NCBI GenBank assembly: GCA_016471375.1 | Contig: WGLZ01000058.1 | Span: 1 to 45,326 of the forward strand | Length of the DNA stretch: 45,326 nt | Origin: Cyanobacteria bacterium RI_101 | Lineage (GTDB): Bacteria; Cyanobacteriota; Cyanobacteriia; Cyanobacteriales; Microcystaceae | Direction: 5' to 3' | In this document: positions 1 through 9,360 of the stretch, piece after piece | Layout of the letters: the number at the start of each line of letters is the position of its first letter | Position numbering within the stretch: position 1 is the first letter of the stretch | Made by a program: the position numbers and the translations under genes | Notes under the pieces: generated by a model | Told to the model about the DNA's origin: nothing | Databases searched by the model: none | The model's input: the letters and a program-made list of their open reading frames with translations, nothing else

Positions 1-412
1 TATTGAGAACGTGTCATCGATTTTGCAAAAATTTCAAAATTATGAAGTCTATATTCGAGCTTTTTGCTAAAGTCAGACTATACACAGTTCCTAATCTGAC
101 AAAGTATAATGCTTTTTCATGTCTCGTTTGAAAATGCTATACAAGGGTGAGGGTCAAGGTTTGAGGCGTACTTATCGCAAAAGTGAGATGCTCCCAGTTA
201 CCGTGTATACACAAGTCTCCAGATCCCCCCTAGCCTCTCATTGAAAGGGGGGAACCGGCTTCAAAGTCCCCCTTGTAAAGCGGGATTTAGAGGAATCAAA
301 CTCACCATTTAGGTCTTTAGCCAAGATCTGTGTACGCCGTAGCTCCCAAGAGGGGGAGTTAATGTTTATGTTTTAATCGGCGCAGTTTCGCCCCTTCATC
401 ACACGCTTGTTT
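1..412. other. Intergenic region upstream of aat
   Basis: I see no convincing gene in this stretch. The first 180 bases are AT-rich and show no recognisable feature. The rest is mostly a MITE-like repeat (196-344, listed separately). A short spacer then leads to aat. No strong promoter could be assigned. Confidence 0.5.
196..344 (+). repeat. MITE-like interspersed repeat, copy with both ends
   Basis: The left end reads AGTTACCGTGTATACACA. The right end, reverse-complemented, reads AGCTACGGCGTACACAGATC, so the two ends are imperfect inverted repeats. The interior is the C-rich/G-rich hairpin block (CCCCCCTAG...AAGGGGGGAA, then AAAGTCCCCCTTG...GGGATTTAG) that recurs elsewhere in the window. 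The pentamer CTCCC occurs just outside the left end and at the right end, and could be a target duplication. There is no coding capacity, so movement would need a transposase supplied from elsewhere. The family assignment is inferred from the other copies in the window. Confidence 0.7.
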
Positions 413-985
413 ATGGAAACAGAGGCAATTATCGCCCGCTACGCCCAGGGCTATTTTCCTATGGGGGACGAGAACGGCCAGTTGGGCTGGTATTCCAGTC
501 GGCGCCGGACGGTGATTCCCCTAGATGAACGCTTTCGCTACCCCAGATCCTTGCGACGGGTTCTCAATCAGGAGCGTTTTACCCCGGCCATCAATCGGGC
601 TTTCGCCGCCGTCTGCGCCGGATGCGCCGCTCGGGAAAGCACTTGGATTTCCCCGGAGCTACAGGAGATTTATAGTCGCCTTCACCAAGCGGGTTACGCC
701 CATAGTTTTGAGACCTGGGAGGGCGAGCGCCTAGCCGGGGGCGTCCTGGGCTTAGCCATTGGCGGAGTTTTTATCGGCGAATCGATGTTTTACGCTATTC
801 CCGACGGTTCTAAAGTCGCCCTAGTTAAACTGGTGGAGCATCTCCGGCGCCGGGGTTTTATCCTCTTCGACGCCCAACTCCCCAACCCCCACCTGAGTCG
901 CTTCGGCGCCGATGAACTGCGGGAGGAAGAATATCAGGCTCTACTCCGGTTTGGGATCGGACTGCCCCGGCGCTTTGCCCCCTAG
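413..985 (+). CDS. aat: Leucyl/phenylalanyl-tRNA--protein transferase
   Basis: This enzyme transfers Leu or Phe from aminoacyl-tRNA to proteins with N-terminal Arg or Lys, marking them for Clp degradation by the N-end rule. The protein is about 190 residues long. It shows the family landmarks in order: YFPMGD near residue 15, [35 protein letters not shown], a [18 protein letters not shown] stretch, and the C-terminal [15 protein letters not shown]. It is somewhat shorter at the N-terminus than the E. coli protein, as is usual for cyanobacterial forms. I chose the ATG at 413; an in-frame TTG lies at 407. It stands alone on the plus strand, with a DUF3598 gene just downstream. Confidence 0.93.
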   Translation: METEAIIARYAQGYFPMGDENGQLGWYSSRRRTVIPLDERFRYPRSLRRVLNQERFTPAINRAFAAVCAGCAARESTWISPELQEIYSRLHQAGYAHSFETWEGERLAGGVLGLAIGGVFIGESMFYAIPDGSKVALVKLVEHLRRRGFILFDAQLPNPHLSRFGADELREEEYQALLRFGIGLPRRFAP

Positions 986-1027
986 GGCTATGATTTGAAC
1001 AGGGCTAATTTAGTAAACCGGAGGAAA

Positions 1028-1858
1028 ATGGGCAGTAATTGGGAGAATTTTCTCAAAAATCAGGGGGAATGGCGGGGTTCTTTTACCCAGGTTTCGCCTA
1101 GGGGAGAAATCCTTGGCTCTACCCCTTCGATCTTAAACTTAGAGCCGTTTGAGAATAATCAAAAAATGCGCTTTCGGATTCGGCGCTTTGGGGAAGACGG
1201 CGAAACCCCCACCTACGACCACAGTCAAGAGTATTCCTCCCTCGGGCGGCAGATTCTCTTCTTCGACACCGGCGCTTTCAGTAAAGGCTCTTTGCAGGCG
1301 GCGCCCTTCGCCGAATTCGGCGCCGAATTTGGCTTCATTGACGGCGACCGGCGCCTACGGTTGGTGCAACTTTTTGACAAAGATCTAAAACTGGCCAGCT
1401 TGACCCTGATTCGGGAATTTCGGGCCGGGAGCGCCGCCCAAGAAAATCCGCCCCTGACTCTAGAAGACCTCTGGGGAACTTGGCGGGGAACGGCCTACGC
1501 GGCCTACGGCGACCTGCGGGAACCGGAAACCGGCTCTACCGTTTTAACCCTGACCCAAGGCGCAGATTCCTCCCTGGCGGAGTTAAGTTTGGCCTGGGGC
1601 GGACACAAACATCAGGCCCAAGCTGAGATCCAGGGCAACCGCTTGCTCTTTCAGGGGGGAGAGCGGCAAATTCTTTTGCTCCCGGACGGCGCTTCCTGTA
1701 ATTTGCCCCTAACGGTTCCCCTCCGTCAACCGTTCTTTGTGGAAGCTGGCTGGCTCCTCGCGCCGAACCGGCGCCAGCGGTTAATCCGCTTTTACGACGC
1801 CGGCGGCGCTTGGGTTTCCTCGACTTTAGTCCTGGAAGAGCGAGAGGTCGGGGGATGA
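1028..1858 (+). CDS. DUF3598 family protein
   Basis: This is a cyanobacterial protein of unknown function with two similar halves, each resembling the lipocalin-like DUF3598 fold. The first half begins WENFLKNQGEWRGSFTQVSP. The second begins near residue 150 with LEDLWGTWRGTAYAAYGDL. Both carry the W-(R/G)-GxxxxxxxxG pattern typical of beta-barrel ligand binders. There is no signal peptide or membrane segment, so it is probably cytoplasmic. The ATG at 1028 gives the usual family start. GGAGG lies only three bases before it, so the TTG at 995 is an alternative start. Related lipocalin-like proteins in cyanobacteria bind pigments, but nothing here shows a ligand. Confidence 0.8.
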   Translation: MGSNWENFLKNQGEWRGSFTQVSPRGEILGSTPSILNLEPFENNQKMRFRIRRFGEDGETPTYDHSQEYSSLGRQILFFDTGAFSKGSLQAAPFAEFGAEFGFIDGDRRLRLVQLFDKDLKLASLTLIREFRAGSAAQENPPLTLEDLWGTWRGTAYAAYGDLREPETGSTVLTLTQGADSSLAELSLAWGGHKHQAQAEIQGNRLLFQGGERQILLLPDGASCNLPLTVPLRQPFFVEAGWLLAPNRRQRLIRFYDAGGAWVSSTLVLEEREVGG

Positions 1859-1999
1859 CTGGCGGCGCTCCGCCAAAAACGCTGAAGGAAAGCGGTATGA
1901 TTTGGGGGAACTCTTCCGCCCTTCCCCGGTCGGCGCCCTCGAAATCCCCCGGTCTTTCCCCGGACCGCTTCGCGATTAATCCCCCCTCAACTCCACTCC

Positions 2000-2926
2000 A
2001 TGCGCGAGCAAATCACCGTTCTCACCGAAAATCTGAGTCAAGCCATTGTCGGCAAAGACGAGGCCATTCGCCTGGTCTTAGTGGCGCTCCTCAGCGGCGG
2101 CCACGCCCTCCTAGAAGACGTGCCGGGGGTGGGAAAAACCCTGTTGGCTAAATCCCTCGCTCGTTCCATCAACGGCAAATTTCAACGGGTGCAGTGCACG
2201 CCGGATTTATTGCCCACGGATATTACCGGCGCCAATATTTGGAACCCCAGTCAACGGGAGTTTGAGTTTATGGCGGGCCCCGCCTTCGCCAATGTTCTGC
2301 TGGCGGACGAAATTAATCGGGCCACTCCCCGCACCCAGTCGGCGCTGTTGGAGGTGATGGAGGAAAAACAAGTGACCATCGACGGCCAAACCCGCTCCGT
2401 TCCCCATCCGTTCTTTGTCATCGCCACCCAAAACCCCATCGAGTATCAAGGCACTTTTCCCCTGCCGGAAGCCCAGATGGACCGGTTTACCCTTTCTCTG
2501 AAGCTGGGCTACCCCACGGAAGGGGAAGAATTGCAAATGCTCCAGCGCCATTTGAATTTAACCCCGGCGGAAGACCTCCAGCCCTGTATTTCCCTCGAAG
2601 ACGTGGCGGCGCTCCAGCAGGAAGTCCGGCAGTTCAAAATCGAGGAACTGACCCAACGCTACATTGTCGATCTCGTCCGGGGCACCCGAGATCATGAAGA
2701 TATTACCCTAGGAGTCAGTCCCCGCGGCGCCGTGGCCCTGCAACGGGCGGCCCAGGCCTGGGCTTTTCTCGGGGAACGGGACTACGTCAATCCCGCGGAC
2801 GTCAAAGCCGTGGCGCCCCAGGTTCTAGCCCACCGGATCATTCCCCGGAGCGGCAAACAGGCCGGGGCCATTATCCGCCAACTCCTGGACTCGGCGCCCG
2901 TGCCCGGCGCCGGCGGGACGCTTTAA
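2000..2926 (+). CDS. MoxR family AAA+ ATPase
   Basis: This is a 308-residue MoxR-type AAA+ ATPase, a chaperone-like family that usually activates or assembles partner proteins together with a VWA/DUF58 protein. Visible motifs are the Walker A GVGKTLLAKSLA near residue 45, the Walker B VLLADEINRATPRTQSALLEVMEE near residue 100, the sensor-1 region FFVIATQNPIEYQGTFPLPEAQ with the following MDRF arginine, and sensor 2 GVSPRGAVALQRAAQAWA in the C-terminal lid. The usual DUF58 partner is not adjacent; downstream lie a small unknown gene and ilvB. The partner and process are therefore unknown here. Confidence 0.93.
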   Translation: MREQITVLTENLSQAIVGKDEAIRLVLVALLSGGHALLEDVPGVGKTLLAKSLARSINGKFQRVQCTPDLLPTDITGANIWNPSQREFEFMAGPAFANVLLADEINRATPRTQSALLEVMEEKQVTIDGQTRSVPHPFFVIATQNPIEYQGTFPLPEAQMDRFTLSLKLGYPTEGEELQMLQRHLNLTPAEDLQPCISLEDVAALQQEVRQFKIEELTQRYIVDLVRGTRDHEDITLGVSPRGAVALQRAAQAWAFLGERDYVNPADVKAVAPQVLAHRIIPRSGKQAGAIIRQLLDSAPVPGAGGTL

Positions 2927-2958
2927 GCGCGACTATAACCTATAAGGGAGGGTCAACT

Positions 2959-3171
2959 ATGACGACAATTTGGGTCAACGAACAACTCGATCCCCAGGGC
3001 ATTGTTTACGCCTGTATCGCCTGCCTAGATGAAAGCGCCGCCCAGGATTGTCATCGCAACTGGTTGGAAAATTTAACCGAGGCCCAGAAGCAAGAGGGCT
3101 GGAGCGCCTCTCTACGGTCGGTGGAGTCCTGGGACGAGGTGCCGGTCAACGCCCTGAAAATCAGTTTTTAG
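2959..3171 (+). CDS. Small conserved-looking hypothetical protein
   Basis: This 70-residue acidic protein has two cysteines close together (CIACLDE) and a third further on (QDCHRNW). I do not recognise a family. It is likely to be real because a strong ribosome binding site (GGGAGGG) precedes the ATG at good spacing and the base composition matches its neighbours. It follows the MoxR gene by about 30 bases and may be cotranscribed with it. No membrane segment or signal peptide is visible. Confidence 0.65.
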   Translation: MTTIWVNEQLDPQGIVYACIACLDESAAQDCHRNWLENLTEAQKQEGWSASLRSVESWDEVPVNALKISF

Positions 3172-3321
3172 CGCCGTTTCTTAATAATTCTGGGGAATCG
3201 CTTTCGTATCCTAGAGCGCCAGATTACAATAGTTACACCTTCCGCCGTTGATGTCCCATTAACCGGCGCCGTATATTTTCCCGATAACCTTTGTCCACCC
3301 TCGTTTTTCTAGGTTTCTCCC

Positions 3322-5181
3322 GTGGTCGCCTCCCTTCCCAAACCGAGTCTTGCCCCCGATCTCGCCCCAAGTCAACGTCGGACTGGGGCCTTCGCCCTGA
3401 TTGACAGCCTGGAGCGCCACGGCGTCAAGCATATTTTCGGCTACCCCGGCGGCGCTATTTTGCCCATTTACGACGAACTCTACCGGGCGGAGGCGAGGGG
3501 GGAACTGCGCCATATTTTAGTGCGCCACGAGCAGGGCGCCGCCCACGCCGCCGACGGCTACGCCCGAGCCACCGGGAAAGTGGGGGTCTGTTTCGGTACC
3601 TCCGGCCCCGGCGCCACCAATTTGGTCACCGGCATCGCCACGGCCCATTTGGATTCCATTCCCATGGTGGTGATTACGGGGCAGGTGGGTCGAGCCTTTA
3701 TCGGGAGCGACGCCTTTCAGGAAATCGATATTTTCGGCATCACCCTGCCTATTGTGAAGCATTCCTACGTGGTGCGGGAAGCCAAAGATATGGCTCGCAT
3801 TGTCGCGGAGGCCTTCCACATCGCCAGCACCGGCCGCCCCGGCCCGGTTTTGATTGATATTCCCAAGGACGTGGGTCTAGAGGAGTGCGACTATGTTCCC
3901 GTGGAGCCGGGGGCGGTGGATATTCCCGGTTATCGGCCCACCGTCAAGGGCAATCCCCGCCAGATCAACGCGGCGTTGCAACTGTTAGAACAGGCTCATC
4001 AGCCCCTCCTCTACGTCGGCGGCGGCGCCATCGCGGCTAACGCCCACGCTCAAATCCAGGAATTGGCGGAGCGGTTTGAATTGCCGGTCACCACGACCCT
4101 CATGGGTATCGGCGCTTTTGACGAAAATCATCCCCTGTCCGTGGGCATGTTAGGAATGCACGGCACGGCCTACGCCAACTTCGCCGTCAGCGAGTGCGAC
4201 CTCCTCATCGCCGTCGGCGCTCGCTTTGACGACCGGGTGACGGGGAAATTGGACGAGTTTGCTTCTCGGGCCAAGGTGATCCACATTGATATTGACCCGG
4301 CGGAAGTGGGAAAAAACCGAGCGCCGGAGGTGCCCATCGTCGGAGATGTGCGTCAAGTTTTGGAGCAACTGCTACAACGGGCCCGGGAGTTGGATTACCC
4401 CACCCGTCCCCACGCCAGCCAAGCTTGGCTGAACCGCATCGAACGCTGGCGGGTCGATTACCCCCTCTCGGCGCCGAAGTACGAAAGTAGTATTTCTCCC
4501 CAGGAAGTGATCGTCGAGTTGAATCGTCAAGCGCCGAACGCCGTCTATACCACCGATGTGGGGCAACACCAGATGTGGGCCGCCCAGTTTTTAAATAACG
4601 GCCCCCGCCGTTGGATCTCCAGCGCCGGTTTAGGGACGATGGGCTACGGACTGCCCGCGGCCATGGGCGCCAAGATGGCCGTCCCGGAACAGGAGGTAAT
4701 TTGCGTCAGCGGCGACGCTAGTTTCCAGATGAACCTTCAGGAACTGGGCACCCTAGTGCAGTACGGCATCAATGTCAAAACCGTGATCCTCAACAACGGC
4801 TGGCAGGGCATGGTGCGGCAGTGGCAGGAAACCTTCTACGAAGAGCGCTATTCCGCCTCCAATATGCAGGAAGGGATGCCCGATGTGGAACTGCTCTGCT
4901 CCGCCTACGGTATGAAGGGTCTGGTGGTGGAGCGCCCGGAAGACTTAAGCGGCGCCGTGGCGGCCATGCTGGCCCACAACGGCCCCGTCGTCCTCGACGT
5001 CCGGGTCAAACGGGACGAAAACTGTTACCCCATGGTGGCGCCGGGTAAGAGCAACGCCCAAATGTTGGGTCTCCCCGAACCCCAGCGCCGGGAGCTAAAC
5101 GCCCTGATCCAATGCGGCGACTGCGGCGCTCAGAGTCCCATGACCCACCGTTTCTGCCCCGAATGCGGCGCTAAACTTTAG
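3322..5181 (+). CDS. ilvB: Acetolactate synthase large (catalytic) subunit
   Basis: This thiamine diphosphate enzyme condenses two pyruvates, or pyruvate with 2-oxobutyrate, in the first common step of valine, leucine and isoleucine synthesis. Three TPP-enzyme domains are visible. The N-terminal domain has [14 protein letters not shown] and the catalytic glutamate in [16 protein letters not shown]. The central domain has the FAD-binding region with [19 protein letters not shown]. The C-terminal domain has [12 protein letters not shown] and the Mg-TPP motif [13 protein letters not shown]. The start is the GTG at 3322. At 619 residues it is longer than typical because the last 22 residues form a CxxC...CxxC knuckle (CGDC and CPEC), which looks like a zinc ribbon. 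The regulatory small subunit (ilvN/ilvH) is not in the window. Confidence 0.95.
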   Translation: MVASLPKPSLAPDLAPSQRRTGAFALIDSLERHGVKHIFGYPGGAILPIYDELYRAEARGELRHILVRHEQGAAHAADGYARATGKVGVCFGTSGPGATNLVTGIATAHLDSIPMVVITGQVGRAFIGSDAFQEIDIFGITLPIVKHSYVVREAKDMARIVAEAFHIASTGRPGPVLIDIPKDVGLEECDYVPVEPGAVDIPGYRPTVKGNPRQINAALQLLEQAHQPLLYVGGGAIAANAHAQIQELAERFELPVTTTLMGIGAFDENHPLSVGMLGMHGTAYANFAVSECDLLIAVGARFDDRVTGKLDEFASRAKVIHIDIDPAEVGKNRAPEVPIVGDVRQVLEQLLQRARELDYPTRPHASQAWLNRIERWRVDYPLSAPKYESSISPQEVIVELNRQAPNAVYTTDVGQHQMWAAQFLNNGPRRWISSAGLGTMGYGLPAAMGAKMAVPEQEVICVSGDASFQMNLQELGTLVQYGINVKTVILNNGWQGMVRQWQETFYEERYSASNMQEGMPDVELLCSAYGMKGLVVERPEDLSGAVAAMLAHNGPVVLDVRVKRDENCYPMVAPGKSNAQMLGLPEPQRRELNALIQCGDCGAQSPMTHRFCPECGAKL

Positions 5182-5206
5182 GTCAAAACGCTCAACCCGT
5201 TTTAAC

Positions 5207-5340
5207 AGCTACCGCGTACACACAAGTGTCCAGATCCCCCCTAGTCCCCCTTTGAAAGGGGGGAAAACTTCTTAAAGTGCCCCTTGTAAAGGGGGATTTA
5301 GGGGGATCAAACTCCAAAACCGGTCTTTAACCGAGAGGTC
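5207..5340 (+). repeat. MITE-like interspersed repeat, right end lost
   Basis: It begins AGCTACCGCGTACACACAAG and continues through the C-rich/G-rich hairpin core and the tail AACCGGTCTTTAACCGAGAG, closely matching the copy at 196-344. The right inverted end (TGTGTACGCCGTAGCT in the first copy) is missing here. It lies between the convergent ilvB and GH57 genes and may act as a bidirectional terminator through its hairpin. Confidence 0.7.
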
Positions 5341-5377
5341 GGCGCCGTTTGCGCCGGCTTAAAAAAACGATTCGGGG

Positions 5378-7885
5378 CTAGACCAAGCTGACCCCGAGCG
5401 CCTGACCGAGGGCAACCAGCGCCGGAGAATCGGCGCTGTTTTGATTTAACCGTTGGGGATGGAGACAATAGAAATAGAGTTCCTGGGGACGATCCAAATT
5501 CAGAGAAAGGTTTAACTGGCGCCCTAGGCCAATTAACTGAATCAGCCGTTGGCTTGTCTCCTCCCGACGCGGGTTTTCCGAGGGTAAAAGCGCCTGAAGC
5601 CCCTCTAAAATCAGGCGCTCTAAAATAGCCTGACCTTCCGGCAACCGCAGACGGCAATTTAAATACCGGGCTTCCTGGGCGATGGCTTCGAGTTCCTGCG
5701 TCAAGCTTTGAGGGGAGACGCCGTCTTCGGAAGACTGGCTTAAGGCTTCCAGAATCTGGTCGCAACGGTGGGCCAGGGCGATTTCAGCGGCGACTTGAAT
5801 TTCCGGCGGCACCGGTAGTTCGTCCCGTTGAAAGGCGACTAAAACACTGTAATTGTCCCGATAGACCTGGGTATAAAGCTGATCCAAGTTGCGCTGGGTC
5901 TGGGCCGTGAGCACCCGCATAATTCGCTGGCGCTCGGCGGGGAATAAATTCGGCAAGCTAAAGGACTGAGCGCCGAAATAGTCGTTCATGGCTAAAATCA
6001 CCTGGGCGGCGCTGGCGCTCGCCAAAGTTTGCAGGAGTTTTTGCTTCAGTCGCCCGTAGCGCCCCCGGCCCTGGGTGGGTTGAACGCAACAATGGAAATC
6101 CCAGCCCCCCAGGTGAAGCGCCGCGAAGGTGAAGGTCTGGCTCTCCCAAGTAATGGTGGAGGTGAGGTTAACCTGTCCTAGGGCTAAGGTCAAAGCGCCC
6201 AGTTGCTGTTTGTGATAGTCTACTTGCTCGGTTTGGTAACAGTAAAGGCTTTGTTGCGGGCCGTAGGGGGTAAAGAGAGAACTCATGGCGTAGTGGGCCG
6301 CCACCTGGGCCAGGCTAATTTTCGCCGGGGAAACCAGCTCCTCGTAAACCCGGCGACCGTTTTGGAATTGGGGCACGTTACTCGGCGCCGGCTCTAGACG
6401 GGCGATAAACTCCGGCTCCAGATCAATCCCCGTCACCTCCGCGGCCAACTCCATCGCCCGAGCGCCGTAGCGGAGAATTTGGGCGCCCTCCGGGCGGGAG
6501 ATTTCGTCAAAAAACCAGCCGCAACTGGTGAACATCAACAGACTATAGCGTTGCATCTCCAACAAACGCAGGGCGTCGGCTCGCTCCTGGGGTCGGAGGG
6601 GGCGGGTCTGGTGGCGGGAGAGGAACTGATTGACCCGCTCTAAGCCGCGGTTTAAAATCACCTCGACGTACTCCCGGCGGGCCTGCCAGGGGTCCTGAAA
6701 ATAACGGAGCGCCGCCGTCTGATAGAGTTCCGCCAACTGGTCCCGGAGCCAATTCAAACTCTCTCGGAGCGGCGCTCGCCAGCGTTGATGCCAGTCGCCG
6801 CCGCCGCCGCATCCGCAGTCCGCCTGCCAGCGATCCACCCCATGACAGCAACTCCAAGCGGTGACGGGTTTGAGGCAAACTTCCCACTGAGGGGGGTAGA
6901 GACTGAGATAGTGGGCGAAATTGGTGGTCTGCCAACCCCGGCGGGGAAATTCCTGGGTAAAGGCGTAGGCCAAACAACGCTCGGCGCTGCCTTTATGGTG
7001 TCCGAAGGTTTCCCCGTCCGTGGCCAGCGCCAACAACTGACTGGGGCGGAAGTCTCCCCGCACCGCCTGTCCCAGACGCCCGGCCAGAAAGTCGGAACTG
7101 TTTAAAACGTCGCCAAAGCCCAGATCCCGGGAGATGGGGCCGTCGTAGAAGAAAATATCAATGAAGCGCCCGTCCTCGATAAAGCAACGATAGGGTCGGG
7201 TGGGGTCGATTTGCCCCCCGTTGACGACGCGCCACTCTTCTTCCCCAAAAGGGCGACAGGCTTCCGCCTGGGAGGGCGCCAAGATGGTGAATTTTATCCC
7301 TTCGTCGATTAAAACCCGTAAGGTCTCCTGATCCACCGCCGTTTCCGCCAACCAGATCCCCTCCGGCTCCCGCCCAAAACGATGGCGAAAATCCGCTACC
7401 CCCCACTGTACCTGGGTGTATTTATCCCGTTCGTTCGCTAGGGGTAAAATGATGTGATTGTAAACCTGGGCGATGGCGTTGCCGTGGCCCCCTAGGCGCC
7501 GGCAACTGAGACGGTCGGCTTCGAGGATGCGCTGATAGACCTCCGGGTCGTGGTTTTCTAACCAGGACAGGAGGGTGGGGCCGATATTAAAGCTTAAATA
7601 TTCATAATTGTTAACAATAGCCAGCACTTCCCCTTGATCGCTAAAAATGCGGGCGAAGGCGTTGGGGCGGTAACATTCGGCGTAAATCCGCTCGTTCCAG
7701 TCCTGAAACGGCGCCGCGCTGGGTTGGCGCTCAATGCGCTCTAGGTAGGGGTTTTCCCGAGGCGGTTGGTAAAAATGTCCGTGAATGGTGACATAGACCT
7801 GGGTGGCGGAGGGGGCGGGAACAGCCGCTTCTGTCTGCCGGCGCTCCGGGGAGTCGAGGGTGGTGGTGGTCATAACTCCCGCCAA
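5378..7885 (-). CDS. Glycoside hydrolase family 57 / DUF3536 protein
   Basis: This 835-residue protein has a GH57 catalytic domain at the N-terminus and a DUF3536 region filling the C-terminal half. GH57 enzymes act on alpha-glucans such as glycogen (amylases, amylopullulanases, 4-alpha-glucanotransferases). Visible motifs are TIHGHFYQPPRENPYLE near residue 33, the retaining-enzyme nucleophile region EGIWLAETAVD near 175, and the acid/base region LATDGETFGHHKG near 290. The DUF3536 part contains YAMSSLFTPYG and a long helical tail. There is no signal peptide, so it is probably cytoplasmic and involved in glycogen metabolism; the exact substrate is unknown. An ATG 12 bases inside the chosen start is also possible. 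Confidence 0.9.
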   Translation of the reverse strand: MAGVMTTTTLDSPERRQTEAAVPAPSATQVYVTIHGHFYQPPRENPYLERIERQPSAAPFQDWNERIYAECYRPNAFARIFSDQGEVLAIVNNYEYLSFNIGPTLLSWLENHDPEVYQRILEADRLSCRRLGGHGNAIAQVYNHIILPLANERDKYTQVQWGVADFRHRFGREPEGIWLAETAVDQETLRVLIDEGIKFTILAPSQAEACRPFGEEEWRVVNGGQIDPTRPYRCFIEDGRFIDIFFYDGPISRDLGFGDVLNSSDFLAGRLGQAVRGDFRPSQLLALATDGETFGHHKGSAERCLAYAFTQEFPRRGWQTTNFAHYLSLYPPQWEVCLKPVTAWSCCHGVDRWQADCGCGGGGDWHQRWRAPLRESLNWLRDQLAELYQTAALRYFQDPWQARREYVEVILNRGLERVNQFLSRHQTRPLRPQERADALRLLEMQRYSLLMFTSCGWFFDEISRPEGAQILRYGARAMELAAEVTGIDLEPEFIARLEPAPSNVPQFQNGRRVYEELVSPAKISLAQVAAHYAMSSLFTPYGPQQSLYCYQTEQVDYHKQQLGALTLALGQVNLTSTITWESQTFTFAALHLGGWDFHCCVQPTQGRGRYGRLKQKLLQTLASASAAQVILAMNDYFGAQSFSLPNLFPAERQRIMRVLTAQTQRNLDQLYTQVYRDNYSVLVAFQRDELPVPPEIQVAAEIALAHRCDQILEALSQSSEDGVSPQSLTQELEAIAQEARYLNCRLRLPEGQAILERLILEGLQALLPSENPRREETSQRLIQLIGLGRQLNLSLNLDRPQELYFYCLHPQRLNQNSADSPALVALGQALGVSLV

Positions 7886-7981
7886 TTCTCAATAAGGGAC
7901 AAGTTTTTTCAATCTACCACAGGCGCCAAGTTTGGGGCCTTCTCTAAAGTCTTGTCGGGCAAGAGAGCGGGGCGGGATAGT

Positions 7982-8395
7982 TCACTCTTCCTCAAAGAGA
8001 CCGCTGGGGCCGACGGAATCGCAATAGTGTAAAAAAGTCTGGAAATTTTCCGCAGAATCGACGGCGGTAATCCGAGCGCCGATTTCGTCGAATTGGGCGT
8101 TGCGAACCTTGCGCCAGACCGGGGACACCGTGAGGGTGACCGGGGGTAAAGCGGGCTGGTCGGCCCGCTTGAGAACAATCTGGAAACTTTCGTCCTTGGG
8201 CCAAGTGTTGGGTAGGCTCAGACAAATGCCCTGTTGAGTTAGATCAAAGGAAACCCCCAACAGATTACGATCCAGATCCATGACCTGACAAAAGGCCAAA
8301 ATTCTCGGCTGAGACCGTCTTTCCTGCATCTGGCGCTCAAATTCTTGCTCGGAGAGCGCCGGGGCGGAGAGGGAGGGGGAAGTGGGGTCGGTCAT
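7982..8395 (-). CDS. PilZ domain-like protein
   Basis: This 137-residue protein contains the two parts of a PilZ cyclic-di-GMP binding site. RRSQPR near residue 27 fits RRxxxR, and FDLTQQGICLSLP near residue 50 resembles the (D/N)xSxxG motif with Thr in place of Ser. It is followed by beta-rich sequence ending in a conserved-looking GARITAVD. No other domain is present, so it would be a stand-alone c-di-GMP receptor, if the degenerate second motif still binds. It lies about 100 bases upstream of the GH57 gene in the same direction and could share its transcript. Binding is inferred, not shown. Confidence 0.7.
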   Translation of the reverse strand: MTDPTSPSLSAPALSEQEFERQMQERRSQPRILAFCQVMDLDRNLLGVSFDLTQQGICLSLPNTWPKDESFQIVLKRADQPALPPVTLTVSPVWRKVRNAQFDEIGARITAVDSAENFQTFLHYCDSVGPSGLFEEE

Positions 8396-8541
8396 GGTTT
8401 GAAAATGTGGAGAAAATCACGCGCTAGGGGAATCCGGCGCGGCGCCGGGACGCGCCAGCCCTAACTCCCAATAGTATGCTAGACACCAGCGCTTTTTGTG
8501 AGTGATCCGCGTCAACCCTTCTTGGTGATTTTTACGCTCCC

Positions 8542-9360
8542 ATGCTCCACGGTTTCATTCCCCCCGCTCGTTATTTCGCCTATCTGACCTGGCCGGAGAT
8601 CGCCGGACTGCCGGAGCGAGACCATACCGTTATCCTGCAACCCGTCGGCGCCGTGGAGCAACACGGCCCCCACCTGCCCCTGGCGGTGGACGCGGCCATC
8701 GGCGCCGGGGTGTTGGGCCGGGCCCTAGAGAAACTGGATCCCCAGATCCCGGCCTATAGCCTGCCCCCCCTCTATTACGGCAAATCCAACGAACACAGCG
8801 GTTTTCCCGGCACCATTACCCTGACAACGACCACCCTGCTGGCGCTGTTGGCGGAAATCGCTGAGAGTTTATACCAAGCCGGTTTTCGTAAATGGGTTCT
8901 GGTCAACGCCCACGGCGGCCAACCCCAGATTATGGAATTGGCGGCCCGGGATATTCGCGCCCGCCACCCGGATTTTTGGGTTTTCCCGCTTTTTGTTTGG
9001 AATGTTCCCTTTGACGGCGCCGAAGCGCTAAACGCTCGGGAACTATCCCTAGGACTCCACGGCGGCGAGTTGGAAACCAGTTTGATGATGGCTTTGCTCC
9101 CGGAGCAGGTCAGAATCGAAAAATTAACGAAAGAATACCCAGAGGGTCTGCCCTCGGCGGACGGTCTGCTGAGTTTAGAAGGCAAACTGCCCTTTGCTTG
9201 GCTGACCCGAGACCTGAGCCGGAGCGGGGTGATTGGGGACGCGACCGGCGCCGCTCGGGCCAAGGGGGAGCGCCTGTTGGAGTCCCTCGCCCAGGGCTGG
9301 GTTCAAGTGATCACTGAAGTTTATCAATTCCAACCGCCCCGACCCCATGAGCCAAATTGA
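8542..9360 (+). CDS. Creatininase family amidohydrolase
   Basis: This 272-residue protein belongs to the creatininase superfamily of metal-dependent amidohydrolases, which includes creatinine amidohydrolase, riboflavin-pathway ArfB and mycofactocin MftE. Metal-ligand motifs are visible: QPVGAVEQHGPHLPLAVD near residue 36 (Glu, His and Asp ligands), GKSNEHSGFPGTITL, LVNAHGGQ near 128, and the late glutamate in LHGGELETSLMM near 175. Creatinine itself is an unlikely substrate in a cyanobacterium, and the real one is unknown. It overlaps the next gene by 14 bases, which suggests translational coupling with a HAD hydrolase. Confidence 0.88.
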   Translation: MLHGFIPPARYFAYLTWPEIAGLPERDHTVILQPVGAVEQHGPHLPLAVDAAIGAGVLGRALEKLDPQIPAYSLPPLYYGKSNEHSGFPGTITLTTTTLLALLAEIAESLYQAGFRKWVLVNAHGGQPQIMELAARDIRARHPDFWVFPLFVWNVPFDGAEALNARELSLGLHGGELETSLMMALLPEQVRIEKLTKEYPEGLPSADGLLSLEGKLPFAWLTRDLSRSGVIGDATGAARAKGERLLESLAQGWVQVITEVYQFQPPRPHEPN

